The notes beneath the pieces are model-generated. The model was not told where the DNA came from and ran no database searches. It worked only from the letters and a program-made list of their open reading frames with translations. A DNA stretch of 7,499 nt from Chloroflexota bacterium (GTDB taxonomy: Bacteria > Chloroflexota > UBA6077 > FW602-bin22 > JACPQP01). Positions within the stretch are counted from its first letter, which is position 1; each line of letters begins with the position of its first letter. Positions 1 through 5,770 of the stretch are shown in pieces. The position numbers were made by a program, and so were the translations under genes. The stretch covers positions 1 through 7,499 of the forward strand of contig JACPQP010000128.1 of the NCBI GenBank assembly GCA_016190465.1, given 5' to 3'.

Positions 1-1034
1 AGCTTGGTCCCGCCGCTCCGCGCGGTGCCGAGGCGAGCGAAGGCTTCCGGCCCCTCGCGGGTGATCGCCGGAATGCTCGCCAGGGTCTCGACGTTGTTGA
101 TCGTCGTCGGCTGACCCCACAGGCCGGACTGCGCCGGATAGGGCGGCCGCATCCGGGGTGTGCCGCGTCCGCCCTCGATGGAGTGGATGAGCGCCGTCTC
201 CTCGCCGCAGACGAAGGCGCCGGCGCCCTCACGGATGAGGATATCGAAGCCGAAGTCGCGGCCGAGGATGGACTTGCCCAGGAAACCTGCCGCCCGCGCC
301 TGCTCAATCGCGATCCGCAGATGCTTCACGGCGAGTGGGTACTCGGCACGGATGTAAATGTACCCGGTTGAGGCGCCGGTCGCGTAGCCGGCGATGACCA
401 TGCCCTCCAGCAGCGCGTGCGGGTCGCCCTCGATCAGGCTCCGGTCCATGAAGGCGCCCGGGTCGCCCTCGTCGGCGTTGCAGATGAGATACCGGGGTTG
501 GCGCGCCTCGCGCCGGGTCAGTTCCCACTTGAGCCCGGTCGGGAACCCAGCGCCACCTCGGCCGCGCAGGTTCGACTGCTTGACCAGCTCGACGATCTCC
601 TGGGGCCGAAGGCGCAGCGCGGCTTGCAGCGCCGCGTAGCCGCCGGTCGCCAGGTAGTCGTCGAGCGAGAGCGGATCGATGACACCGCAGTTCCGGCTCG
701 TCACCTTCGTCTGGGCCGCGAGAAACGGGTAGTCGCTCCGGTCGTCGCGCCGGCTCACGACCCATTCCACCGGCACCGGTGGGTGCGATGACGACAGATG
801 GCGATCGAGGATCGATCCGACCCGCGAGGGCGTGATCGGGCCGTACAGCGTCGAGCCGGCTTCGTCGGCCACCTCGACGAGCACCTCGCGGTGGCAGGCG
901 CCCAGACAGCCCGTGCGCAGCAACTGGACCGGGAACTCCCGACTCGCGATCTCGGCCGTCAGCGCATCGTACACCGCCCGAGCGCCGGCCGCGAGCCCGC
1001 AGGTAGCCATTCCCACCCGGATCAGCGTCTTCAT
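1..1034 (-). CDS. nuoF: NuoF-like NADH-binding flavoprotein subunit, 3' end cut by window edge
   Basis: Subunit that oxidises NADH at FMN and passes electrons to iron-sulfur clusters in NADH-linked dehydrogenases and hydrogenases (cytoplasmic). Reading from the ATG at 1034 gives 344 codons without a stop. Residues 1-80 look like a thioredoxin-fold [2Fe-2S] domain (MATCGLAAGA near 9-18, then GCLGAC). The NuoF core follows: GRGGAGFPTG at 158-167 and CNADEGDPGAFMDR from 185 (FMN/NADH site), REGAGAFVCGEET at 268-280, and a QPTTINNVETLASIP stretch near the cut end. The C-terminal cysteines for the [4Fe-4S] cluster would lie beyond base 1. The start is fixed by a 4-base ATGA overlap with the nuoE stop, implying translational coupling; no strong Shine-Dalgarno sequence is seen. 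The N-terminal ferredoxin domain is typical of HndC, HoxF and FdsB rather than plain complex I NuoF, so a formate dehydrogenase or hydrogenase partner is inferred. Confidence 0.93.
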   Translation of the reverse strand, partial: MKTLIRVGMATCGLAAGARAVYDALTAEIASREFPVQLLRTGCLGACHREVLVEVADEAGSTLYGPITPSRVGSILDRHLSSSHPPVPVEWVVSRRDDRSDYPFLAAQTKVTSRNCGVIDPLSLDDYLATGGYAALQAALRLRPQEIVELVKQSNLRGRGGAGFPTGLKWELTRREARQPRYLICNADEGDPGAFMDRSLIEGDPHALLEGMVIAGYATGASTGYIYIRAEYPLAVKHLRIAIEQARAAGFLGKSILGRDFGFDILIREGAGAFVCGEETALIHSIEGGRGTPRMRPPYPAQSGLWGQPTTINNVETLASIPAITREGPEAFARLGTARSGGTK

Positions 1035-1681
1035 CGGCACGGAGCCTCACCCCCTGCCCCCTCTCCCGCAGCGCGGGAGAGGGGGGAAGACGAGGTACCA
1101 GCGGAGGTCACGCCAAACGCCCGATCGATTTCCCGGTCGGCCGCGGCGTTCTGGAGGCGCTGGACGATCTCCACGGCGCGGTCTGGCGTCATGCGGGCGT
1201 GGGTCTCGCCGTCGACGACGAGGACGGGCGCCAGACTGCATGCACCCATACAGGCGACCGTCTGGAGGGTGACCTGCCCGTCCGGGGTCGTCTGATCCTG
1301 GCCGATGCCGAGATGTGAGCCCAGCGCGCGCAGCAACTCGAGCGAGTGACCGACGTGGCAGGCGGTGCCCCGGCAGACCCGGACCAAGTGCTGGCCGGGC
1401 GGGTCGAGCCGGAACTGGTGGTAGAACGTCGCCACGCCGTAGATCCGGCTCAGGGGGACGCCCGTCTCGCGGGCCGCGATCCGGAGCTGGTCGGCCGGGA
1501 GATACCCGTAGTGTGCCTGGATATCCTGGAGGATACTGATGAGCGCGCCGCGCACGCCCCGGTGCCGGCTAAGGATCTCGGCCAGCTCCGGCGAGGGCGG
1601 GCCGGCCGTCTCGTCGGGTCGATAGACGTGTTTTCGTAAACGCTCACGAGTAGGTGGGGCGGAAGCGCCAAGCCCGGACAT
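1031..1681 (-). CDS. nuoE: NuoE-like [2Fe-2S] subunit (24 kDa family)
   Basis: Thioredoxin-like [2Fe-2S] protein that partners NuoF in NADH-dependent dehydrogenases. With the ATG at 1681 it has 216 residues. The family core is plain: helical N-terminal part with IQAHYGYLP, IYGVATFYHQF, then cluster ligands Cys103, Cys108, Cys144 and Cys148 (C-x4-C-x35-C-x3-C, in RVCRGTAC and ACMGAC). I prefer the ATG at 1681 over the in-frame ATG at 1717 because GAGGTG lies 6 bases upstream of it and because the 12 extra residues would come from a dispersed repeat (1699-1723). The last ~25 residues (from about FGVTSAGTSS) are Ser/Gly/Ala-rich, unlike the family, and are encoded by another dispersed repeat (1045-1092). 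The stop overlaps the nuoF start as ATGA. Confidence 0.95.
   Translation of the reverse strand: MSGLGASAPPTRERLRKHVYRPDETAGPPSPELAEILSRHRGVRGALISILQDIQAHYGYLPADQLRIAARETGVPLSRIYGVATFYHQFRLDPPGQHLVRVCRGTACHVGHSLELLRALGSHLGIGQDQTTPDGQVTLQTVACMGACSLAPVLVVDGETHARMTPDRAVEIVQRLQNAAADREIDRAFGVTSAGTSSSPLSRAAGEGAGGEAPCR
1045..1092 (+). repeat. GC-rich dispersed palindromic repeat, copy A (inside nuoE 3' end)
   Basis: Begins CCTCACCCCCTG and ends GGGGGGAAGACG. A copy with the same ends and orientation lies at 3920-3964. The centre is a perfect 13-bp inverted repeat (1057-1069 with 1073-1085) with a 3-base loop, so the nuoEF mRNA should fold a very stable hairpin about 22 bases before the nuoF start. 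The repeat is translated as part of the nuoE tail. Confidence 0.85.
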
Positions 1682-1693
1682 CGCGTACACCTC
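1679..1693 (-). promoter_or_regulatory. nuoE ribosome binding site that decides its start
   Basis: GAGGTG stands 6 bases before the ATG at 1681-1679 on the minus strand. It supports this start over the upstream in-frame ATG at 1717, which sits inside or beyond the dispersed repeat. Confidence 0.7.
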
Positions 1694-1698
1694 GAGGG

Positions 1699-1723
1699 GG
1701 GCGAACACAAGGTTCACCCCTAC
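1699..1723. repeat. REP-like palindrome, copy 1
   Basis: 25-base element GGGCGAAC-n5-GTTCACCC followed by CTAC. It differs by only two bases from the element at 1751-1775; one difference spoils one stem position (a G-U pair in RNA on one strand). It lies about 18 bases upstream of the nuoE start codon, just outside its ribosome binding site. Confidence 0.8.
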
Positions 1724-1750
1724 GTTTGGGAGAACCGTGCTGGAAAAGCC

Positions 1751-1775
1751 GGGCGAACACCAGGTTCGCCCCTAC
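1751..1775. repeat. REP-like palindrome, copy 2
   Basis: 25-base element with a perfect 8-bp inverted repeat (GGGCGAAC / GTTCGCCC), a 5-base loop and a CTAC tail. It is a direct-orientation copy of the element at 1699-1723, 52 bases away. Such short palindromes are commonly dispersed between genes as REP/BIME-type sequences. Confidence 0.82.
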
Positions 1776-1785
1776 CGGTGGGTCT

Positions 1786-1815
1786 AGCATACTGCGGATA
1801 GGGCACCTCTGCCAA
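1786..1815 (-). promoter_or_regulatory. Putative promoter of nuoEF
   Basis: On the minus strand, TTGGCA (1815-1810), an 18-base spacer, then TATGCT (1791-1786). Transcription would start near 1779 and give a leader of about 98 bases that carries both REP-like palindromes before the nuoE ribosome binding site. Called from box similarity only. Confidence 0.45.
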
Positions 1816-1848
1816 GTGTTTGGGTGCGCGAACTCCACGGTCAAGACT

Positions 1849-1880
1849 CGCAGGACTCATAGAGGAGCAGACAGCCTGCG
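1849..1880. repeat. Small inverted repeat in the hicB-nuoE gap
   Basis: CGCAGG (1849-1854) and CCTGCG (1875-1880) form a 6-bp stem with a 20-base loop. It lies upstream of the putative nuoE promoter. The function is unknown and it may be chance. No convincing gene is seen in the 1682-1931 gap. Confidence 0.3.
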
Positions 1881-1894
1881 GAAGATGAGCTGAG

Positions 1895-1919
1895 CGCGGG
1901 AGGCACACCACCGCCCGCG
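1895..1919 (-). terminator. Possible hairpin terminator after hicB
   Basis: CGCGGG (1895-1900) pairs with CCCGCG (1914-1919), starting 12 bases past the hicB stop on the minus strand. There is no T-run, so intrinsic termination is uncertain; read-through into nuoEF is possible. Confidence 0.3.
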
Positions 1920-1931
1920 ACGAGTGCAAGG

Positions 1932-2183
1932 CTAGGCGGCGGCCGTTGGTACGGGAACGCTGATGACAATGGCCTGGGGGTGCGCGATTTCTTCGGGGAT
2001 CGGCTCGCCATCGGCGAGCAGCCCCTCGATGTAGCACTGAATCGCTTCCCGGGCATTGGCGATGGCTTCTTCCAGCGTGTCACCCTGCGTATGGCAGCCC
2101 GGCAGCGCCGGAACGCTCACCGAGTAGCCGCCTTCTTCAGGATCGGGCTGCAAGATGACGGCGTACTGGTACTGCTGTGACAT
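1932..2183 (-). CDS. hicB: HicB-family antitoxin (short form)
   Basis: Antitoxin that binds and blocks the HicA mRNA interferase and usually represses its own operon. 83 residues. The core matches the HicB/UPF0150 partial RNase H fold: YAVILQPDPEEGGYSVSVP (8-26), ALPGCHTQGDT, then the helix LEEAIANAREAIQCYIEGLL. The chain ends soon after the fold with an Ala-rich tip. There is no clear C-terminal ribbon-helix-helix or HTH domain, as in many short HicB proteins, so autoregulation by direct DNA binding is less certain. A strong AGGAGG stands just before the ATG at 2183 and overlaps the hicA stop region; the gap between the two genes is 9 bases. Confidence 0.92.
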   Translation of the reverse strand: MSQQYQYAVILQPDPEEGGYSVSVPALPGCHTQGDTLEEAIANAREAIQCYIEGLLADGEPIPEEIAHPQAIVISVPVPTAAA

Positions 2184-2192
2184 GTGCTCCTC

Positions 2193-2423
2193 CTAAAGCA
2201 ATCTCTGCAGGTCGTCGACGCTCAGACCGGCATCGCTGAGGATGTCCTCCAACGTCCCGAGCTTGAGGATCTTGCCGGCGTGTGTGGGCACCACAATCCG
2301 GTCCAGCTTGCTCGGGTGCTTCAGGTGAAGGTGGCTGCCCACCTGCCGATGGTCGTACCAACCGTCCCGACGCAGAGCGCGCAGCAACTCGGCGGACGTA
2401 ATGCGCGGCAGCTTCGGGCTCAT
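2193..2423 (-). CDS. hicA: HicA-family toxin (mRNA interferase)
   Basis: Small dsRBD-fold ribonuclease that cleaves mRNA when free of HicB. 76 residues, a usual length for HicA. Family marks: N-terminal LPRITSAELLRALRRDGW, then GSHLHLKHP with the expected catalytic histidine His31, VPTHAGKILKLGTLEDIL, and the C-terminal AGLSVDDLQRLL. No key residue is missing, so it looks intact. It is first in a hicA-hicB operon. The start at 2423 has only a weak upstream AGGA. A good promoter lies about 60 bases upstream. Confidence 0.93.
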   Translation of the reverse strand: MSPKLPRITSAELLRALRRDGWYDHRQVGSHLHLKHPSKLDRIVVPTHAGKILKLGTLEDILSDAGLSVDDLQRLL

Positions 2424-2481
2424 ACGTCGGTCCTGCTCGTCGATGCTGGCGACGGCTCGGCACTGACCGAGGTCTCAACTC

Positions 2482-2510
2482 ATTGTATGACGGCGCTTCG
2501 GTGACTTCAA
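2482..2510 (-). promoter_or_regulatory. Promoter of hicAB
   Basis: Minus strand: TTGAAG (2510-2505), exactly 17 bases, then TACAAT (2487-2482), each close to the sigma-70-type consensus. The start would be near 2475, about 50 bases before hicA. It is back to back with the plus-strand promoter at 2527-2554. Confidence 0.65.
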
Positions 2511-2526
2511 GTCCTGATCGGCGCGC

Positions 2527-2554
2527 TTGCACCGGGCCGGCCCCACGCTATACT
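2527..2554 (+). promoter_or_regulatory. Promoter of the DUF362-polyferredoxin unit
   Basis: TTGCAC (2527-2532), a 16-base spacer and TATACT (2549-2554). Transcription would start near 2561, giving a leader of about 54 bases before the ATG at 2615. The -10 box is good and the -35 box moderate. Confidence 0.55.
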
Positions 2555-2614
2555 GAGAGCCATGGGACGACGGCCGGAGTATCGGTCGCCGGTATGGCGA
2601 GGGGGAGGGGAACG

Positions 2615-3910
2615 ATGAAGGCGAACACCCACCGGCGCGCGTTCATTCGCATGGTGACCGCCGTGGGCCTGGGCGCGGCCGGCGGCGCGGGGGCGCTGCT
2701 CGCCAGCGTCTCCTGTGGCGGCGCGCCACCGCCGACGGCGGAGCGCTCTGCGGCCCAGCCCACCGCGGGGGCGCCAGGACCGGCCGCCCGGCCCGCCGAG
2801 GCCACGGCGCCGCCCATTGCCCGCTCCGCCGAAGTCGCTGCCGACCAGCCTACCGCTCGATCTACCGAAGCGGCCGCCGACCGGTCTGCTTCCCGGCCTG
2901 CCGAGGCCACGGCGACACCGGTGGGTCAGCCCATCGCTCGGTCCACCGAGATAGCGTCGCCGGCCGGCCGCCCCGCCGCCGGTCCCACCGCGGCGGCGCC
3001 GACGCCGGCCGGACGGTCCGCTGGTGCCCCCACTGCGGCGACCGGTGCGCCGATGCCGACCGCCACGCCGGGCGCTCGGGCCGCGCCGGCCCCCGGCCCC
3101 GGAGCCACCTATCTGGCCGTCGCCCGGGGCGAGAGTCCGGCCCTCCTCGTCGAGCGGGCCCTCCGGGCGCTGGGGGGCATCGAGCGCTTCGTCAAGCCGG
3201 GGCAGGACGTCATCGTCAAGCCCAACATCTGCGTTGCCTACCACACCTACGAGTACGCGGCCACGACAAACCCGGAGGTGGTGGCCACCCTGGTGAAGCT
3301 CTCGCTGGGCGCGGGGGCCCGGCTGGTGCGGGTCATGGACGCCCCCTTCGGGGGCACGGCCGCGCAGGCCTACGCCCGGAGTGGGATCGCCGACGCGGTG
3401 AAGGCAGCCGGCGGCCAGATGGAGACCATGTCCGCGATGAAGTACCAGGAGGTGACCATTCCGCGCGGGCGCGACATCACCCGCTGGGTGGTGTACAAGG
3501 ATGCCTTCGAGGCCGACGTGCTCATCGACGTGCCCATCGCCAAGCACCACAACCTGGCCCGGCTGACCCTCGGCATGAAGAATCTGATGGGGCTCATCCA
3601 GGACCGCGAGCAGCTCCACCGCAACCTGGGCCAGCGCATCGGCGACCTACTGAGCCTGCGCGTTCCCACGCTCACGGTCGTGGATGCCGTGCGCATGCTG
3701 ATGGACAACGGCCCCACGGGTGGCAGCCTGAACGATGTCAAGCGGGCGAACACGGTTATCGCCAGCCACGACGTCGTCGCCGCCGACGCCTACGCCGCCA
3801 CCCTCTTCGGCATCACTGGGGCCGACCTGCCCGCCGTTGCCGCGGGTGCCAGGATGGGGCTGGGCACCCTGGACCTCAAGAGCGTGAAGGTGGAGGAGAT
3901 CCGGGTGTAG
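2615..3910 (+). CDS. DUF362 domain lipoprotein with long Pro/Ala/Thr tether
   Basis: 431 residues from the ATG at 2615, chosen because GGAGGGG lies 5 bases upstream and the export signal starts there. The N-terminus has a twin-arginine-like motif (HRRAFIR, 6-12), a hydrophobic Gly/Ala/Leu segment (14-32) and Cys34 in an atypical lipobox (SVSC), suggesting export and lipid anchoring. Residues 35-165 are a low-complexity linker rich in Ala, Pro, Thr and Arg, with a degenerate 35-residue repeat (RPAEATA at 59 and at 94). Residues 166-431 form a DUF362 domain: VIVKPNICV, IDVPIAKHHN, LGMKNLMGLIQDR, VVDAVRMLMDNGPTGG. DUF362 has no settled function but often accompanies ferredoxin-type proteins. The next gene encodes a polyferredoxin, so a joint redox role outside the cytoplasm is inferred. 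No ferredoxin motif is seen in this protein itself. Confidence 0.88.
   Translation: MKANTHRRAFIRMVTAVGLGAAGGAGALLASVSCGGAPPPTAERSAAQPTAGAPGPAARPAEATAPPIARSAEVAADQPTARSTEAAADRSASRPAEATATPVGQPIARSTEIASPAGRPAAGPTAAAPTPAGRSAGAPTAATGAPMPTATPGARAAPAPGPGATYLAVARGESPALLVERALRALGGIERFVKPGQDVIVKPNICVAYHTYEYAATTNPEVVATLVKLSLGAGARLVRVMDAPFGGTAAQAYARSGIADAVKAAGGQMETMSAMKYQEVTIPRGRDITRWVVYKDAFEADVLIDVPIAKHHNLARLTLGMKNLMGLIQDREQLHRNLGQRIGDLLSLRVPTLTVVDAVRMLMDNGPTGGSLNDVKRANTVIASHDVVAADAYAATLFGITGADLPAVAAGARMGLGTLDLKSVKVEEIRV
2789..2998 (+). repeat. Degenerate 105-base (35-residue) internal repeat in the lipoprotein linker
   Basis: The codons for RPAEATA recur at 2789 and 2894 with nearly identical DNA. Each is followed by a proline-rich stretch and an IARS-(A/T)E phrase. 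The spacing is exactly 105 bases, so reading frame is preserved. It suggests growth of the tether by in-frame duplication. Confidence 0.6.
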
Positions 3911-4032
3911 GGGGCCGGACCTCACCCCCTGGCCCCCTCTCCGACGCGGAGCGGGGGGAAGACGCGGGAAAGGGGAGCTGCCATCCCCCTCCCCGCGTCG
4001 GGGAGGGGGGCAGGGGGGAGAGGTCCGGCCCC
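3911..4032. repeat. Long GC-rich inverted repeat between the DUF362 and polyferredoxin genes
   Basis: The left arm 3911-3949 begins right after the stop codon and pairs with the right arm 3993-4032 over about 39 positions with few mismatches (GGGGCCGGACCTC against GAGGTCCGGCCCC at the base). The right part also holds a perfect 10-bp hairpin of its own (3985-3994 with 4000-4009). The left half (3920-3964) is a direct copy of the repeat at 1045-1092; the right half is a related copy in opposite orientation. It fills nearly the whole intergenic gap. It could attenuate or terminate transcription, though it lacks a T-run. Confidence 0.85.
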
Positions 4033-4052
4033 TCACGGAAAGCGAGGTGGCG

Positions 4053-5588
4053 ATGAAGGCGCGGCTCTGGCGGCACGCCCGGCAGGCCGCGCAGGCGCTG
4101 GCGTTACTGCTGTTCCTCTACCTGGCGCTGGAGACTCGCCAGGGGGTCACGCCGGCCCTGCCTCACGACCTCTTCTTCCGCCTGGACCCGCTGGCCGGCC
4201 TCGCGGCGATGCTCGCCGGGCGACGGTGGATCGTCTCGCTGGCGCTGGGGCTGGCGACGCTAGCCCTGGCAGTGGCCGCGGGCCGGGCCTGGTGCGGCTG
4301 GCTCTGCCCCATGGGCACGGTCCTGGACTGGACGCGACTCCAGCGGACCCGGACGGGCGAAAAGGACCTGCCCGCCGGCTGGCGCCAGGTGAAGCACGTT
4401 CTTCTGCTAGTAATACTCTTCGCCGCCCTGTGGGGCAACCTGACGCTGCTCGTCCTCGACCCCATCACGCTGCTCTTTCGCACCGTCGCGGTCGCTGTGC
4501 TGCCGGCCCTCGACGTCCTGGTCACCGGGGCCGAGCGGACCCTGTACGCCCTCGAGCCGCTGCGCGACCCGCTCCTGGCCTTCGACGGCCTGGTGCGCGG
4601 GACGCTGCTCCCGACGGAGCCGCGCCTCTACGAGCTGAACGTTCTGCTGGCGCTCGTCTTCGCCGGGGTCGTCGCGCTGAACGCCGTGCGCTTGCGGTTC
4701 TGGTGTCGCTCCCTCTGCCCGCTGGGCGCGCTCCTGGGCCTGGTCTCGAAGGTGAGCGTGCTGCGCCAGCGGGTGGATGGGCAGCGCTGCGTCGCCTGCG
4801 GCCGCTGCGCCCGGGTCTGCCCGACGGGCGCGGTGCAGCCAGAGCGCGGCTACGCCGCCGACCCCGGGGAGTGCGTGCTCTGCCTTGACTGCTGGGAGAC
4901 CTGTCCGAAGGATGCCATCGCCTTCCGCGGGCAGGTCAGCCTGGCCAGGTGGGCGCGCTACGACCCCTCGCGGCGGCAGGCGCTGGCCTCGCTCGGGCTG
5001 GCGACTCTCGGCGTGGCGCTGCTGAACGGCACGGCCGCGGCGCGCCGCGAGGACCCCTGGCTCGTCCTGCCCCCCGGCGCTCGGGAGAACGACCTGCCGG
5101 GCAAGTGCATCCGCTGCGGCGAGTGCGTCAAGGTGTGCCCCACCGCGGGCTTGCAGCCGAGCCTGTCGACGGCCGGTTGGCCGGGAGTGTGGACACCGGT
5201 GCTCGTCTCACGGCTGGGCTACTGCGACTACTCCTGCAACTCCTGCGGGCAGGTGTGCCCCACCGGCGCGATCCCGCCGCTGTCGCTGGAAGAGAAGCGC
5301 CAGGCAGTGATCGGCGTCGCCGCCATCGACCGGAGCCGCTGCATCCCCTGGAACGAGGCCCGCGACTGCATCGTCTGCGAGGAGATGTGTCCCCTGCCGG
5401 CGAAGGCGATCCTGCTGGAGGACCAGACCGGGACGGACGCCCTCGGCAACCGGGTCCGGGTGCGCCTGCCGCGCGTGGTGCCAGAGCGATGCATCGGTTG
5501 CGGCATCTGCGAGCACAAGTGCCCGCTGGGTGGCGAGGCGGCCATCCGCGTGTCCGCGCCGCGCCCCCTCCGAAGCGGCCGAGCCTGA
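4053..5588 (+). CDS. NapH-like / NapG(MauM)-like fused membrane polyferredoxin
   Basis: Membrane iron-sulfur protein expected to carry electrons between the quinone pool or cytoplasm and an extracytoplasmic partner. 511 residues from the ATG at 4053; GAGG lies 5 bases upstream, and a GTG two codons earlier is the alternative. The first half is NapH-like: hydrophobic segments near 13-27, 60-78, 116-135 and 197-212, CxxxCP motifs (Cys81/85 and Cys218/222), and two [4Fe-4S] sites (Cys246/249/252/256 and 274/277/280/284). A twin-arginine-like motif with a hydrophobic helix (SRRQALASLG, 306 on) follows. The second half is NapG/MauM-like, with four more clusters: Cys352/355/358/362, 391/395/398/402, 430/439/442/446 and 480/483/486/490. 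NapH and NapG are usually separate proteins. No nitrate reductase gene is in view, so the substrate is unknown; the upstream DUF362 lipoprotein is the likely partner. Confidence 0.88.
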   Translation: MKARLWRHARQAAQALALLLFLYLALETRQGVTPALPHDLFFRLDPLAGLAAMLAGRRWIVSLALGLATLALAVAAGRAWCGWLCPMGTVLDWTRLQRTRTGEKDLPAGWRQVKHVLLLVILFAALWGNLTLLVLDPITLLFRTVAVAVLPALDVLVTGAERTLYALEPLRDPLLAFDGLVRGTLLPTEPRLYELNVLLALVFAGVVALNAVRLRFWCRSLCPLGALLGLVSKVSVLRQRVDGQRCVACGRCARVCPTGAVQPERGYAADPGECVLCLDCWETCPKDAIAFRGQVSLARWARYDPSRRQALASLGLATLGVALLNGTAAARREDPWLVLPPGARENDLPGKCIRCGECVKVCPTAGLQPSLSTAGWPGVWTPVLVSRLGYCDYSCNSCGQVCPTGAIPPLSLEEKRQAVIGVAAIDRSRCIPWNEARDCIVCEEMCPLPAKAILLEDQTGTDALGNRVRVRLPRVVPERCIGCGICEHKCPLGGEAAIRVSAPRPLRSGRA

Positions 5589-5623
5589 CGTCCACCGCGA
5601 AGGAGTCACGGCGACGCGGGGAC

Positions 5624-5708
5624 GGGCTCACCACAAAGACACGAAGGACACGAAGAGATGAGCCTGTCGCCAGCCCCTTTGTGTTCTTGGTGTCTTTGTG
5701 GTAAGCCC
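5624..5708. repeat. ACCACAAAGACAC-type inverted repeat at the convergent junction
   Basis: Arms of 32 bases (5624-5655 and 5677-5708) match at 28 positions after reverse complement. The core is ACCACAAAGACAC on one side and GTGTCTTTGTGGT on the other. It is A/T-richer than anything nearby, which points to a dispersed element. It lies between the ends of two convergent genes, where a bidirectional hairpin could also end transcription. Confidence 0.75.
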
Positions 5709-5709
5709 G

Positions 5710-5731
5710 CGTCCCCCGCGACGGGGGGACG
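5710..5731. terminator. GC-rich hairpin between convergent genes
   Basis: CGTCCCCC (5710-5717) pairs perfectly with GGGGGACG (5724-5731) around a 6-base loop. It lies between the polyferredoxin stop (5588) and the regulator stop (5771). There is no T-run on either strand, so terminator function is only a guess. Confidence 0.35.
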
Positions 5732-5770
5732 GGGCGCGGAGAGCGAGGCTGACTGCTCAATGCCTCATCG

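Noticed and set aside
304..1050. 248-residue minus-strand reading frame
   Set aside because: It is an off-frame, Arg-rich shadow of nuoF; the true frame carries clear FMN/NADH motifs.
1699..1775. Two repeat copies as a mini CRISPR array
   Set aside because: Only two copies, internally palindromic, with no further regular units and no cas genes nearby; a REP-type explanation fits better.
2507..3619. 370-residue minus-strand reading frame
   Set aside because: Antisense shadow of the DUF362 gene, Gly/Arg/His-rich from GC bias, with no domain-like pattern.
4000..4020. Possible G-quadruplex
   Set aside because: G-runs are long but only three are separated by non-G bases, and the strand pairs better as an arm of the inverted repeat.
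4226..5704. Long plus-strand frames (220 and 251 residues) within the polyferredoxin gene
   Set aside because: Off-frame Arg/Ala/Pro-rich shadows; the in-frame protein has six intact cluster motifs.
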